A stretch of DNA of 27,650 bases from Verrucomicrobiaceae bacterium UBA2429 (lineage in GTDB: Bacteria; Verrucomicrobiota; Verrucomicrobiia; Verrucomicrobiales; Verrucomicrobiaceae), in NCBI GenBank assembly GCA_002343505.1, contig DDQZ01000101.1, positions 44,042-71,691 on the forward strand, read 5' to 3'. Below the pieces are notes generated by a model. That model made no database searches and had not been told where the DNA came from. It was given only the letters and a program-made list of their open reading frames with translations. Positions 1 through 7,963 of this stretch are shown piece by piece; position 1 is the stretch's first letter; every line of letters starts with the position of its first letter. A program made the position numbers and the translations under genes.

Positions 1-585
1 GACCGCCGTCACATTCAGGACGCGGATGTCTTTCTTCTGCGTGAAAAGATCGGCACCAAGCTGAACCTGGAAATGGGCAACACGGCGGAAATCCTCGAAA
101 TCGCCCTGCGCGTGAAGCCTGACTTTGTGTGCATGGTGCCGGAGAACCGCGAGGAGGTCACCACCGAGGGCGGACTTGACGTGGCCGGGCAGATGGAAGC
201 CCTGCGCGGTACGGTGCGCCAGCTTGAGAACAACGGCACCCGCGTCAGCATGTTCATTGATCCTGACGAGGAGCAGGTGCGCGCCTCGGCGGAGAGCGGC
301 GCCAGCATGGTCGAACTGCACACCGGCACCTTCGCCAATGAAACGGGTGAGGCGCGCGCGGCTGAGACGGATCGTTTGCGAGCCGCCGCGCTGCTTGCGC
401 ACAGCCTCGGGCTGCGGGTCAACGCGGGCCACGGACTCACCACGCGCAACCTGCCGGAGCTTTTCACCGTGCCCCATCTTCATGAGTTGAACATCGGCCA
501 CAGCCTCGTCTGCCGCGCGGTCTTCACAGGCCTGAGGCAGGCCGTGGCGGAATTCCGTTCCGTGATGGAAACCTACGCTTTGTGA
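1..585 (+). CDS. pdxJ: Pyridoxine 5'-phosphate synthase PdxJ (5'-truncated by window edge)
   Basis: The protein condenses 1-deoxyxylulose 5-phosphate with 3-amino-2-oxopropyl phosphate to pyridoxine 5'-phosphate, the last ring-forming step of DXP-dependent vitamin B6 synthesis. The frame is open from base 1 and gives 194 residues before the TGA; the family is about 240 residues, so roughly 45 N-terminal residues lie outside the window. Visible family motifs in order are DRRHI at the very start, LNLEMG, PENREEVTTEGGLDV, a FIDPDEEQ segment, VNAGHGLT and ELNIGHSLVCRAVFTG; the last two belong to the glycine-rich phosphate-binding end of the TIM barrel. Its TGA overlaps the GTG of acpS by four bases (GTGA), so the two are translationally coupled. 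pdxJ-acpS is also a known pair in enterobacteria. An internal ATG at 73 is not the true start, because conserved sequence continues upstream of it. Confidence 0.97.
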   Translation, partial: DRRHIQDADVFLLREKIGTKLNLEMGNTAEILEIALRVKPDFVCMVPENREEVTTEGGLDVAGQMEALRGTVRQLENNGTRVSMFIDPDEEQVRASAESGASMVELHTGTFANETGEARAAETDRLRAAALLAHSLGLRVNAGHGLTTRNLPELFTVPHLHELNIGHSLVCRAVFTGLRQAVAEFRSVMETYAL

Positions 586-983
586 AACTCGAAGACTCAT
601 GCGTCTCGATCAAAGGCGCGGGCATTGACCTCGTCGAAGTGCCGCGCATCCGGTCCATTTTGGAAAAGCACGCGGAGCGCTTCGTCGGGCGCACCTTCAC
701 CGATGGCGAGCGCGCCTATTGCGAGTCATGCGCCGATCCCGCCATGCACTTCGCCGCGCGCTTCGCCGCCAAGGAGGCCGCCGCCAAGGCCCTGGGCACC
801 GGCGTCTGGGCCGAGGGGGTGGACTGGAAAGACTTCGAGGTCACCCGCGCCGCAAATGGCAGGCCGGGCTTGCTGCTGCATGGAGCCGCTTTAGCCCGTG
901 CCAACGCCCTCGGCGTTCGCACCGCTCATCTTTCCCTCAGCCACACCCGCGAACTGGCGATTGCCCAGGTCATCTTTGAGTGA
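582..983 (+). CDS. acpS: Holo-[acyl-carrier-protein] synthase AcpS
   Basis: The enzyme transfers 4'-phosphopantetheine from CoA to the serine of apo-acyl carrier protein, which activates it for fatty acid synthesis in the cytoplasm. The product is 133 residues, a normal AcpS length (about 120-130). It shows GIDLVEVPRI near the N-terminus (Asp16, Mg2+ ligand), RFAAKEAAAKALGTG in the middle (Glu65, second Mg2+ ligand) and HLSLSHTRELAIAQVI at the C-terminus, the full signature of the family. The start is GTG at 582, chosen because it overlaps the pdxJ stop by four bases and no ATG lies upstream of the conserved GIDLVEV segment. The gene faces rlmN convergently across a 69-bp gap in which I see no clear terminator. 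Confidence 0.95.
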   Translation: MKLEDSCVSIKGAGIDLVEVPRIRSILEKHAERFVGRTFTDGERAYCESCADPAMHFAARFAAKEAAAKALGTGVWAEGVDWKDFEVTRAANGRPGLLLHGAALARANALGVRTAHLSLSHTRELAIAQVIFE

Positions 984-1052
984 ACTCACGCCATTCGGAG
1001 CCGGAGGAAAGGGCAAGCGCGCGAAAAAGGCCCATGTTTTGCGAGCTGCCAG

Positions 1053-2213
1053 TCAGGCGGCTTGTGGAGCGGCACGCTCGCGTTTGCGCCTTGCCGCTTT
1101 GAGCTGCCCGCAGCCTGCGGCCACGTCTATGCCGCGTTTTTGGCGGATGGTGCAGGGGATGCCGGCATCCTGAATGATCCCGTGAAAGACAGAGGCGGAG
1201 GACTCCGCGCATTCACGCCCCGCGTAGCCGGCAGTTTCATTGAGCGGTATCAGATTCACATGCGCGCGCAAACCCTGCAAAAGCGCGGCCACGCGACGCG
1301 CGTGAGCGGGGCTGTCATTGACTCCGGCAATGAGCGTCCAGGCGAAGAAGATTTTTCTCCCGGTCTTCTCGCCATAGGTGCGGCAGGATTGGACCAGCTC
1401 ATGCAGCGGCCATCGCTGATTGGCCGGGATGAGGGCGGCGCGCTCCTCCTCGGTGCTGCCGTGCAGGCTCACGGCCAGATTGTAGGGCCGATCCTCCTCC
1501 GCCAGGCGCAGGATTCCAGGCACGACACCGACGGTGCTGATGCTCATTTTGCTGGGGCCGATGTTGCAGCCCCGGGTGTCGCTGAGAATTTGCAGCGCCT
1601 TCATGACATTGTCATAGTTGTGCAGGGGTTCGCCCATGCCCATGAGCACAAGATTGCGCAGCCGCCTGCCCGCGCCCTGAAGCACCCGCCGCGCATGCAG
1701 CACCTGGGCGACAATCTCACCGGGGCGCAAATGACGCGCGAAACCCATCTGGCCTGTCGCGCAAAAAACACAACCCATGGCGCAGCCCGCCTGAGTGCTC
1801 ACACAAGCGGTGTGCCGTCCCTCGTAGCCCATGACGACGGTCTCGATTTCCTGGCCGTCCTGAAGGCGCAGCAGGAACTTGTCCGTCAGGCCGTCTGAAC
1901 TGGGTGTGTGGCTGGAAACCTCCGGCATGTCGAGCAGGCATTCGACGCCGAGCCGCCACTCCAGCCAGCGCCGCAGAGGGGGAGGGAAGTCCTCCCGTGC
2001 CAGCAGATCGGTCTGCGCGCGGTATTGGAGGGCGTTCCAAAGCGTGGCAGCATGGGCAGGGCGCAGCCCGTCGGCAGCGAGCCGCGCGCGCAGTTCGTCG
2101 AAACCCAGCTCGTGTAGATAAATTGGCACGCGCTCATCATGCACGGGTTGGTCCGCGTGTGCCAGTGGTTCGGCGATGTACGGCGCCTCTGGCGCGGGAA
2201 GCCTGGACTTCAT
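1053..2213 (-). CDS. rlmN: Dual-specificity RNA methyltransferase RlmN
   Basis: This radical SAM enzyme makes 2-methyladenosine at A2503 of 23S rRNA and at A37 of certain tRNAs. In the 386-residue product, the CxxxCxxC cluster motif is Cys144, Cys148 and Cys151. The two catalytic cysteines of the RlmN mechanism are also present: Cys137 in HTACVSTQ, and Cys368 in AAGCGQL, the one that is methylated in E. coli RlmN. GMGEPLHNYDNV and LAVSLHG are further family motifs. An N-terminal accessory domain occupies about residues 30-105. The ATG at 2213 overlaps the TGA of the upstream radical SAM gene in an ATGA, so translation is probably coupled. The retention of both cysteines and the general sequence support RlmN over the resistance paralogue Cfr. 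Confidence 0.97.
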   Translation of the reverse strand: MKSRLPAPEAPYIAEPLAHADQPVHDERVPIYLHELGFDELRARLAADGLRPAHAATLWNALQYRAQTDLLAREDFPPPLRRWLEWRLGVECLLDMPEVSSHTPSSDGLTDKFLLRLQDGQEIETVVMGYEGRHTACVSTQAGCAMGCVFCATGQMGFARHLRPGEIVAQVLHARRVLQGAGRRLRNLVLMGMGEPLHNYDNVMKALQILSDTRGCNIGPSKMSISTVGVVPGILRLAEEDRPYNLAVSLHGSTEEERAALIPANQRWPLHELVQSCRTYGEKTGRKIFFAWTLIAGVNDSPAHARRVAALLQGLRAHVNLIPLNETAGYAGRECAESSASVFHGIIQDAGIPCTIRQKRGIDVAAGCGQLKAARRKRERAAPQAA

Positions 2214-3730
2214 TCCCGCATGTGCCTGGACTGCCTGCGGGCGATCCTGCCGGAGGCGGGTTTGATTTCCGTCATGGAGCCGCCGCGCAGATTGAGCGCG
2301 CCGCGTCCCGGCGCGCGGCTCCAGTCTGTCTCCAGCGCCTCGGCGGCCAGGTCGCGATCCACGCCGAGTTCACCAGTCAGAAACTCGTGCAATTCCCGAG
2401 CCAGCACATGCAGGGCGATCTGATGAGTGCGGCCGAGCCTTGCATGAAGCCAGCCGCTGAATCGCATGAACCTTTGAAAAGGGGATGCCGCGCCGCGCCA
2501 AAGAAGCTGCAAAGTGCCGGTGAACTGTCCGCTGTTCGCCACCAAGTCCCAATAGCGGGCGAAGCGGCGCATCGTCTGCATTTCCTCGAACGAAATGTCG
2601 CGCGTGGACAGAATTTCATAGGGCGGATGCGGCGAGTAAACCATGCGGTATTCAGCGTCGTGCCGCGTGATCGGCGTGCCGCGCAGGCGCTTGAGGATGC
2701 CGGCCTGGATTTCCTGCGGCTCCAGCCGCACCAGGCGGTCGAATCCCAGGCCAAAACTCTCCACGCTCTCTCCTGGCAGACCCGCGATGAGGTCGGCATG
2801 AATGTGGACGCCCGTCTCCTGCCGCAAAAAACGGAAATTGTCCTCCAGCCGCTCCAGGTTCTGCCTGCGGCTGATGTTTTTTGACACGGTCTCATCAAAG
2901 GTCTGGATGCCCACCTCGAACTGCACCGCGCCTTTGGGAAACCGGCTTATCAATTCGCGAAGCTGCACTGGCAGCCTGTCCGGCACCATCTCGAAATGCA
3001 GGAAAAGTCCCTCCCTCCAGCGCTCCAGAAAGAAGCGCAGGATCGCCGTGCTCGCGGGCAGATGCAGGTTGAAGGTGCGATCCACAAATTTAAACTGCGC
3101 GGCCCCCCGATCCAGGAGTCCCTGCATGGAGAAAAGAAAGGACTCCAGTGGAAAGGCGCGCACGGGGATGTCCAGGGACGAGAGGCAGAATTCGCAAGTG
3201 AACGGGCACCCTCGTGATGCTTCCACATAAATGACACGGTGGGTCAGATCCTCGTCTGTGTAGAGGTCGTAGGGCGAGGCCAATGCCGCGAGCGGAGGCA
3301 GCTCCGCAGGCATGACGCGCGGCAGCGCCTCCGCGTCCGTCCCGTCCAGCAGCGCCCGGCAAACTTCGGCGAACTTAATATCCGCCTCTCCTGTAATCAC
3401 ATGATTCGCCAGCGCCGTGATCTCCTGGCTTTCCGTCTCGTGCGAGACCTCCGGCCCTCCGACGATCACCACCAAGTCCGGCCGCAGGCGTTTGAGCAAA
3501 GCCACCACAGTGGTCGTCTGCGTCACATTCCAAATATAGACTCCGAATCCAACAATCTTTGGATCTTCCGCCAGCACCGCCTCCACAATCTCCAGCGGCT
3601 GCTGTTGAATGACAAACTCGCGCAGCACCGCCCGCTCTCGCAGCCCGCCAAGATTCGCCATCAGACAGCGCAGGCCGAAGGATGAGTGGATGTACTTGGC
3701 GTTGAGCGTGGCGAGCACGATGTCCGGCAT
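2210..3730 (-). CDS. B12-binding-type radical SAM protein, DUF4080 family
   Basis: A 506-residue protein with three parts. Residues about 1-130 look like a cobalamin-binding Rossmann domain (starts PDIVLATLNAKYIHSSFGLR, later VVIVGGPEVSHE). The radical SAM core carries the cluster motif CPFTCEFC at about residues 180-187 in the context EASRGCPFTCEFCLSS. A C-terminal DUF4080-like region follows. Family members are annotated only generically; the substrate is unknown and I do not propose one. The start at 3730 is chosen because the conserved family N-terminus begins there; the frame stays open to an ATG at 3880, but the extra 50 residues look non-coding and would run into the rpsT promoter region. 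An alternative ATG lies at 3748. The gene is first in an operon with rlmN (4-bp overlap). Confidence 0.9.
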   Translation of the reverse strand: MPDIVLATLNAKYIHSSFGLRCLMANLGGLRERAVLREFVIQQQPLEIVEAVLAEDPKIVGFGVYIWNVTQTTTVVALLKRLRPDLVVIVGGPEVSHETESQEITALANHVITGEADIKFAEVCRALLDGTDAEALPRVMPAELPPLAALASPYDLYTDEDLTHRVIYVEASRGCPFTCEFCLSSLDIPVRAFPLESFLFSMQGLLDRGAAQFKFVDRTFNLHLPASTAILRFFLERWREGLFLHFEMVPDRLPVQLRELISRFPKGAVQFEVGIQTFDETVSKNISRRQNLERLEDNFRFLRQETGVHIHADLIAGLPGESVESFGLGFDRLVRLEPQEIQAGILKRLRGTPITRHDAEYRMVYSPHPPYEILSTRDISFEEMQTMRRFARYWDLVANSGQFTGTLQLLWRGAASPFQRFMRFSGWLHARLGRTHQIALHVLARELHEFLTGELGVDRDLAAEALETDWSRAPGRGALNLRGGSMTEIKPASGRIARRQSRHMRE

Positions 3731-3850
3731 GACGGACCATGCCAGCATCTGCGGACCGGGCAAGACAGCGTTCCCGCTCCAGCTTAAAATACCCAGGCAG
3801 TTGCATTCGAGGCTTGCGTTCGGCCCCTTCCATGGGCGGAAGATTCCAGT

Positions 3851-3879
3851 TTGACAGCCCTGATGCGCTGACTTATACA
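3851..3879 (+). promoter_or_regulatory. Sigma70-type promoter of rpsT
   Basis: A perfect -35 box TTGACA at 3851-3856 is followed after a 17-bp spacer by TATACA at 3874-3879 (four of six consensus positions). The predicted transcription start is near 3886, which leaves a leader of about 15 bases with no Shine-Dalgarno motif ahead of the rpsT ATG. This is one of the two best promoters I can see in the window. Confidence 0.75.
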
Positions 3880-3900
3880 CAGCGCCCCTTTCGTATCACC

Positions 3901-4173
3901 ATGGCAAACATCCGCTCCAGCGAAAAAGACATCCGCAAAACCGTCAAGCGCACGGCACACAATCAGGCCGTGAAAAGCCGCGTCCGCACCCTGCGCAAAA
4001 AAGTGCTCGCAGCGATCGAGTCTGGAGACACGGCGGCAGCCAATGCAAGCCTGGGTGAATTCGCCTCCGCCGCCGACAAGGCCGCCAAGACCAACGTGCT
4101 GCACAAAAACACCTCATCCAGACTGAAAAGCCGCCTTGCCCAAAAGATCGGCTCGCTCGCGAAGAAGGCCTGA
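3901..4173 (+). CDS. rpsT: 30S ribosomal protein S20
   Basis: S20 binds 16S rRNA early in assembly of the 30S subunit. The 90-residue product matches the family in length and in its composition of Lys/Arg- and Ala-rich helices: it begins MANIRSSEKDIRKTVKR, continues with NQAVKSRVRTLRKK, and ends with VLHKNTSSRLKSRLAQKI, the typical S20 C-terminal RNA-binding helix. The frame is open upstream, but the ATG at 3901 is the family start and sits directly downstream of a strong promoter. The gene is a single transcription unit with its own promoter and terminator. Confidence 0.97.
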   Translation: MANIRSSEKDIRKTVKRTAHNQAVKSRVRTLRKKVLAAIESGDTAAANASLGEFASAADKAAKTNVLHKNTSSRLKSRLAQKIGSLAKKA

Positions 4174-4196
4174 TCCGCCGGACAACTTTTCGAAAC

Positions 4197-4229
4197 AACC
4201 CGCCCGCAGTTCCGCAGGCGGGTTTTTTT
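4197..4229 (+). terminator. Rho-independent terminator of rpsT
   Basis: AACCCGCC at 4197-4204 pairs with GGCGGGTT at 4217-4224, an 8-bp GC-rich stem that can extend inward, followed by a run of seven T at 4223-4229. It lies 24 bases after the rpsT stop codon. Confidence 0.9.
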
Positions 4230-4287
4230 GCGGGTTGCCGCGCCGCTTTTCCCGCCTTGCATGGCCGCCTGATTTTTCCACCCGATC

Positions 4288-5202
4288 ATGACACCGCGAC
4301 TCAAGCTTTCTCCGAACGGCCCTGAATTTTCCCGCCTTATCTACGGCACATGGCGCATCCTCGACGACCCGGCCACGGCGAACCGGGAGGACCTCCTCCG
4401 GCGCTTGCGCGCCTGCCTTGATCTTGGCATCACCACTCTCGACACCGCCGAAATCTACGGACTCTACAAAGTCGAGGAATTCATCGGGCAGGCATTGCAA
4501 GCCGATCCCTCTCTGCGCGACAAATTTGAGATCGTCACCAAGGCCGGCATCTATGTGCCGTGCGAATTTCATCCGCAGCGCAAGACCGCGTACTACAACG
4601 CCACAGCGGAGCGCCTCGTCAAAAGCGCTGAGAAATCCCTGCGCCTGCTTGGCATCGACCGTATTGACCTTTTCCTCGTTCACCGTCCCGACTGGCTCAC
4701 ATCCGCCGACGAAACCGCCGAAGGGCTGAACCGGCTGTTGCGGGAGGGGAAAATCCTTCATGCCGGGGTGTCGAACTACAACACGCACCAGTTCGAACTC
4801 CTGAACTCGCGCATGGAGCGGCCCCTGGTGACAAACCAGATCGAGTTCAGCCTGCTGCACATGGCGCCCATTTATGACGGCACGGCGGATCAATGCCAGC
4901 GCTTGAATGTGCGTCCCATGGCGTGGTCGCCGCTGGGCCAGGGCCGGCTGATGGACAAGGCGGATCCGGCTGCGGCGCGCATTCACGCCAGGTGTGCGGA
5001 ACTCTCGGCCAAATATGGCCATGCCACGGTGGATCAACTGGCTTATGCCTGGGTGATGGCGCACCCGTCAAAGCCGCTGCCCATCATTGGCACGAACAAG
5101 CTGGAGCGCCTCGCGACGACCGCGAGGGCGGCGGGCATCGAGCTGGAGCGCGAGGATTGGTATGCGCTTTGGGAGGCGGCGCAGGGATGTCAGATCCCTT
5201 GA
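4288..5202 (+). CDS. Aldo/keto reductase (YdhF-like)
   Basis: An NAD(P)H-dependent oxidoreductase of the aldo/keto reductase superfamily, a cytoplasmic TIM barrel of 304 residues. The catalytic tetrad is complete: Asp52 and Tyr57 in LDTAEIYG, Lys85 in IVTKAGIYV and His132 in LFLVHRPDW. The later motifs GVSNYNTHQFELL, QIEFSLLH and WSPLGQGRL are typical of the E. coli YdhF subgroup. The natural substrate cannot be told from sequence. The gene begins 58 bp after the rpsT terminator and ends 41 bp from the convergent gspD; no clear terminator is visible in that gap. Confidence 0.9.
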   Translation: MTPRLKLSPNGPEFSRLIYGTWRILDDPATANREDLLRRLRACLDLGITTLDTAEIYGLYKVEEFIGQALQADPSLRDKFEIVTKAGIYVPCEFHPQRKTAYYNATAERLVKSAEKSLRLLGIDRIDLFLVHRPDWLTSADETAEGLNRLLREGKILHAGVSNYNTHQFELLNSRMERPLVTNQIEFSLLHMAPIYDGTADQCQRLNVRPMAWSPLGQGRLMDKADPAAARIHARCAELSAKYGHATVDQLAYAWVMAHPSKPLPIIGTNKLERLATTARAAGIELEREDWYALWEAAQGCQIP

Positions 5203-5243
5203 GATCAAGCGGGCGCGTCTTTGGTTTCAGCGCCAGGGCGCGG

Positions 5244-7910
5244 TCACTGGCGTTGCCTGCCGGGCAGGGGGGTGCTCGCGCGCTTGCTGCTGAAGATGCG
5301 GGAGAAGATGCCTTTTTTCTGAGGAGTGTCGCTGGCAGTGGAGGTGGGGGTCGGGATGACGGGCTGCTGGGGGAATTTTTCCGCCGCGTCAGCGCCCACT
5401 TTGGTGCGCACGTCTTCACGCATTGAAGCGAAACGGAGGGCGTTGTTGTCGTTGATGACCTGGGGCTGGATGAAGATGATGAGCTCGCTGCGGTTGGTGC
5501 TGTCTTTGTTGTCCTTGAAAAGGTTGCCCACGCCCGGGATGCGGCTGAGGAACGGCATGCCCTGGGTGTCGCGCTTTTCCTGCTCGGAGATGAGACCGCC
5601 TAGGACGATGGTGTTGCGGTCGGGGACGGTGACGGAGGTGATGATTTGCTCGGTGCCGATGATGGGGATGTCGTTGGGCTCGACGCGCTGGGTGCCGATG
5701 ACGGTGTCGTTGACCTGGGCGATGGTGAGCTGGACCTCGCCGTCGGAGTTGATGAGGGGGACGACTTCCAGCTTGAGGACGACATCGCGGTATTCGACGG
5801 TGGTGGTGACGGAGCCGTTGACGTTGTTGTTGTTGCCGGGCACGGAAATGGTCTGCGCGGGCACGGGGATGAGCTGGCCTGAGGTGATGGTGGCTTTTTT
5901 GTTGTTGAGCGCGAAGACGCTCGGACGGGAAAGAACGCGGAAGCGGTTGGTGGTCTCCAGGGCGGTGACGAACACCTCCAGGCTGTCGCCAATGGCGCCG
6001 TAGAGGTTCATTCCGGCGGCGGGGCCGAAGGGGGTGGTGATGACGTTGTCGCGCAAGTCTCTGACGGCTCTTGTGACGGCGTTGCCGGAAAGCACGTCCT
6101 GGCGGCTGACGAAGCTGCTGCCGGAGAAGTTGGTGCCTTCTTTGCTGGTGAGGGCTGAGAGGTAGTCCACGCCGAACTCAAAACCGTCTCCAAGAGTGAG
6201 CTGGCCGATGACGGTGGAGAGATAGACCTGGGCGGGTTTCCGGTCGAGCTTGTCGAGCAGGCCGTTGACCTTGTCCACGGCATCCTTGCGGCCCATGACG
6301 AGGATGGAGTTTGACATGGGATCGGCGACGACGCGGGTTTTGCCGATGAGCACGGAGATGGGGGCGTTGTCCTCGGTGGGGCCCTGGATGAGGTCGGCGC
6401 GGCTGACGGTGCCGGTGCCGCCGGTTGCGGTGTCGTCGGCGCCGCCGGTGGCGAGAAGCTGGCCGCCCCTGGTGCCGGTGGTGGTGCGGCCTGTGAGGAG
6501 CTGGCTGCTGGTGGAAGTCAGCACTTGATTCCGCTGCTGCTGGAGTGTGCCGCCTCCAGGGAGCTGCGTGGCTCCGCCGCCGGTGTCCTGGAGGAGGTCG
6601 GCGATGGCGCTGAGCACGTCCACAGCGGAGGCGTATTTGAGTTTGCGCTCATAAGGCTCGTCAACAGGGAGCACCTTGTCGAACTCGGCGATCATGCTGG
6701 CGATGTAGGTGTAGTCGTCGGGGGAGGAGACCACGAGGATCTGGTTCAGGCGGGTATCGGCAACAACCTGGGCTTTGGGTTTCGGAGCGGTGGAACGGGA
6801 ATTGTCCTGTGAGGAGGAACGATTGCTGGAACCGGGGAAATTCTGCGAGGAGGGTTGCGGACTGGAGGAACGCTGGTCACCTCCGCCCTGATTGCTTCGA
6901 TTGTCCTGAACCGGGCTGCCGCGGAAAGTGTTCGTGCCGCGGGTCTCCTCCTCCTGGAGTTGGGCATCGAGTGTGGCTTGGATGATCTGGGCCACTGTGG
7001 CAGCGTCGGCGTACTCGACGGGGATAAACTTGGTGAGCAAGGCCGAGCCTGTGTCGGCGATGTCTATGGCCTCCTTGATGTTGATAAGCTGCCAGACAAT
7101 GGAGCTGTTTTCAGTGATGAGAAGGCCCGGCGGTGTGGTCACGGGGGTGATGCGCCCGTAAATGCCGAGTCCAACGTGGCCTGACAGCATGCGCGCCGCC
7201 TCTTCGGGGTCGAGATGATTCAGGCGCATGAAATAACTCACGAGTGTTTCCCCTTCGGGCAGGTCGAGTGGCGAGGTGTAAAAATTCACGCCCTGGGAGA
7301 ACTGCACGCTGTTGGCGCTCTGGGTGCGCGCCGGCAGGATGCGGGCGCTCCTGCCATCAGGCTCCATGACAATGGCGTAGCCGTTGGTGAACAGCGTGGC
7401 CTCGATCAGTTTGACGGCCTCCTCTTTGGAGACGGGCTTCGGGGTGGCCAGGCTGACCTGGGGACCTTCAAAAATGGTGGTGTCCTTGATGAGGGTGATG
7501 TTGGTCAGCAACTCGTAGATGCTGAGCATGTCGGCGACGGGGTTGTTGGGGAATTGCAGCACGATCTGGTCGCCATCCATGCGGATGGTCTCGCTCAGGG
7601 TGCTGGCGATGCCGCCGCCTGCTCCGCCGCCCCCAGGAGCGCCTCCGAAGCCGCCCTCGCCGCGTCTGCCACGGAAGCCGCCGGGACCGAAACCTCCAGG
7701 AGGGGCTCCTGTTGGCGGGCCACTGGGTTGATCTCCCGCCGGCGGGGCTTGCTGGGCAGCCGGGTCAGCAGGCACCTGAGGAACCGGTGAAGCCGCAGGT
7801 GCTTGAGAGGCTGCGGCCGGAGCGCTGGTTGGGTTGTCCTGGGCGGTGAGCTGCGCGCATACGAGGGCTAGACTGGCGGAAAGACAATGGCGGAGTTTAT
7901 GAGAATGCAT
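5244..7910 (-). CDS. gspD: Type II secretion system secretin GspD
   Basis: GspD forms the outer-membrane channel through which folded substrates leave. The 888-residue protein starts with a Sec signal peptide (cleavage probably after Ala23). A Pro/Ala- then Gly-rich low-complexity stretch follows to about residue 103, then an N0-like domain (about 110-195) and N1-N3 repeats (about 210-560). The secretin domain (about 570-830) ends in the signature VLGGLISEQEKRD with GMPFLSRIPGVGNLF, then SELIIFIQPQVI. Two unusual inserts interrupt the periplasmic repeats: a Ser/Asn/Gln-rich one near 325-375 and a Gly/Thr-rich one near 445-515. The basic C-terminal tail may contact the outer membrane, but this is a guess. 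The gene is last in the gsp operon, 53 bp after the GspC-like candidate. No Shine-Dalgarno motif precedes the ATG. Confidence 0.95.
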   Translation of the reverse strand: MHSHKLRHCLSASLALVCAQLTAQDNPTSAPAAASQAPAASPVPQVPADPAAQQAPPAGDQPSGPPTGAPPGGFGPGGFRGRRGEGGFGGAPGGGGAGGGIASTLSETIRMDGDQIVLQFPNNPVADMLSIYELLTNITLIKDTTIFEGPQVSLATPKPVSKEEAVKLIEATLFTNGYAIVMEPDGRSARILPARTQSANSVQFSQGVNFYTSPLDLPEGETLVSYFMRLNHLDPEEAARMLSGHVGLGIYGRITPVTTPPGLLITENSSIVWQLINIKEAIDIADTGSALLTKFIPVEYADAATVAQIIQATLDAQLQEEETRGTNTFRGSPVQDNRSNQGGGDQRSSSPQPSSQNFPGSSNRSSSQDNSRSTAPKPKAQVVADTRLNQILVVSSPDDYTYIASMIAEFDKVLPVDEPYERKLKYASAVDVLSAIADLLQDTGGGATQLPGGGTLQQQRNQVLTSTSSQLLTGRTTTGTRGGQLLATGGADDTATGGTGTVSRADLIQGPTEDNAPISVLIGKTRVVADPMSNSILVMGRKDAVDKVNGLLDKLDRKPAQVYLSTVIGQLTLGDGFEFGVDYLSALTSKEGTNFSGSSFVSRQDVLSGNAVTRAVRDLRDNVITTPFGPAAGMNLYGAIGDSLEVFVTALETTNRFRVLSRPSVFALNNKKATITSGQLIPVPAQTISVPGNNNNVNGSVTTTVEYRDVVLKLEVVPLINSDGEVQLTIAQVNDTVIGTQRVEPNDIPIIGTEQIITSVTVPDRNTIVLGGLISEQEKRDTQGMPFLSRIPGVGNLFKDNKDSTNRSELIIFIQPQVINDNNALRFASMREDVRTKVGADAAEKFPQQPVIPTPTSTASDTPQKKGIFSRIFSSKRASTPLPGRQRQ

Positions 7911-7963
7911 GAGGCTGGAAAATGGTCGGGAAGAGTGGTTGCAGCGGAGAGGCGGGAAAACTC

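Noticed and set aside
1062..2884. Plus-strand frames of 278 and 326 codons
   Set aside because: They are antisense to rlmN and the DUF4080 gene and show no recognisable family.
5203..5243. Bidirectional terminator between the aldo/keto reductase and gspD
   Set aside because: The 41-bp convergent gap has GC-rich pieces but no clear stem with a T run in either direction.
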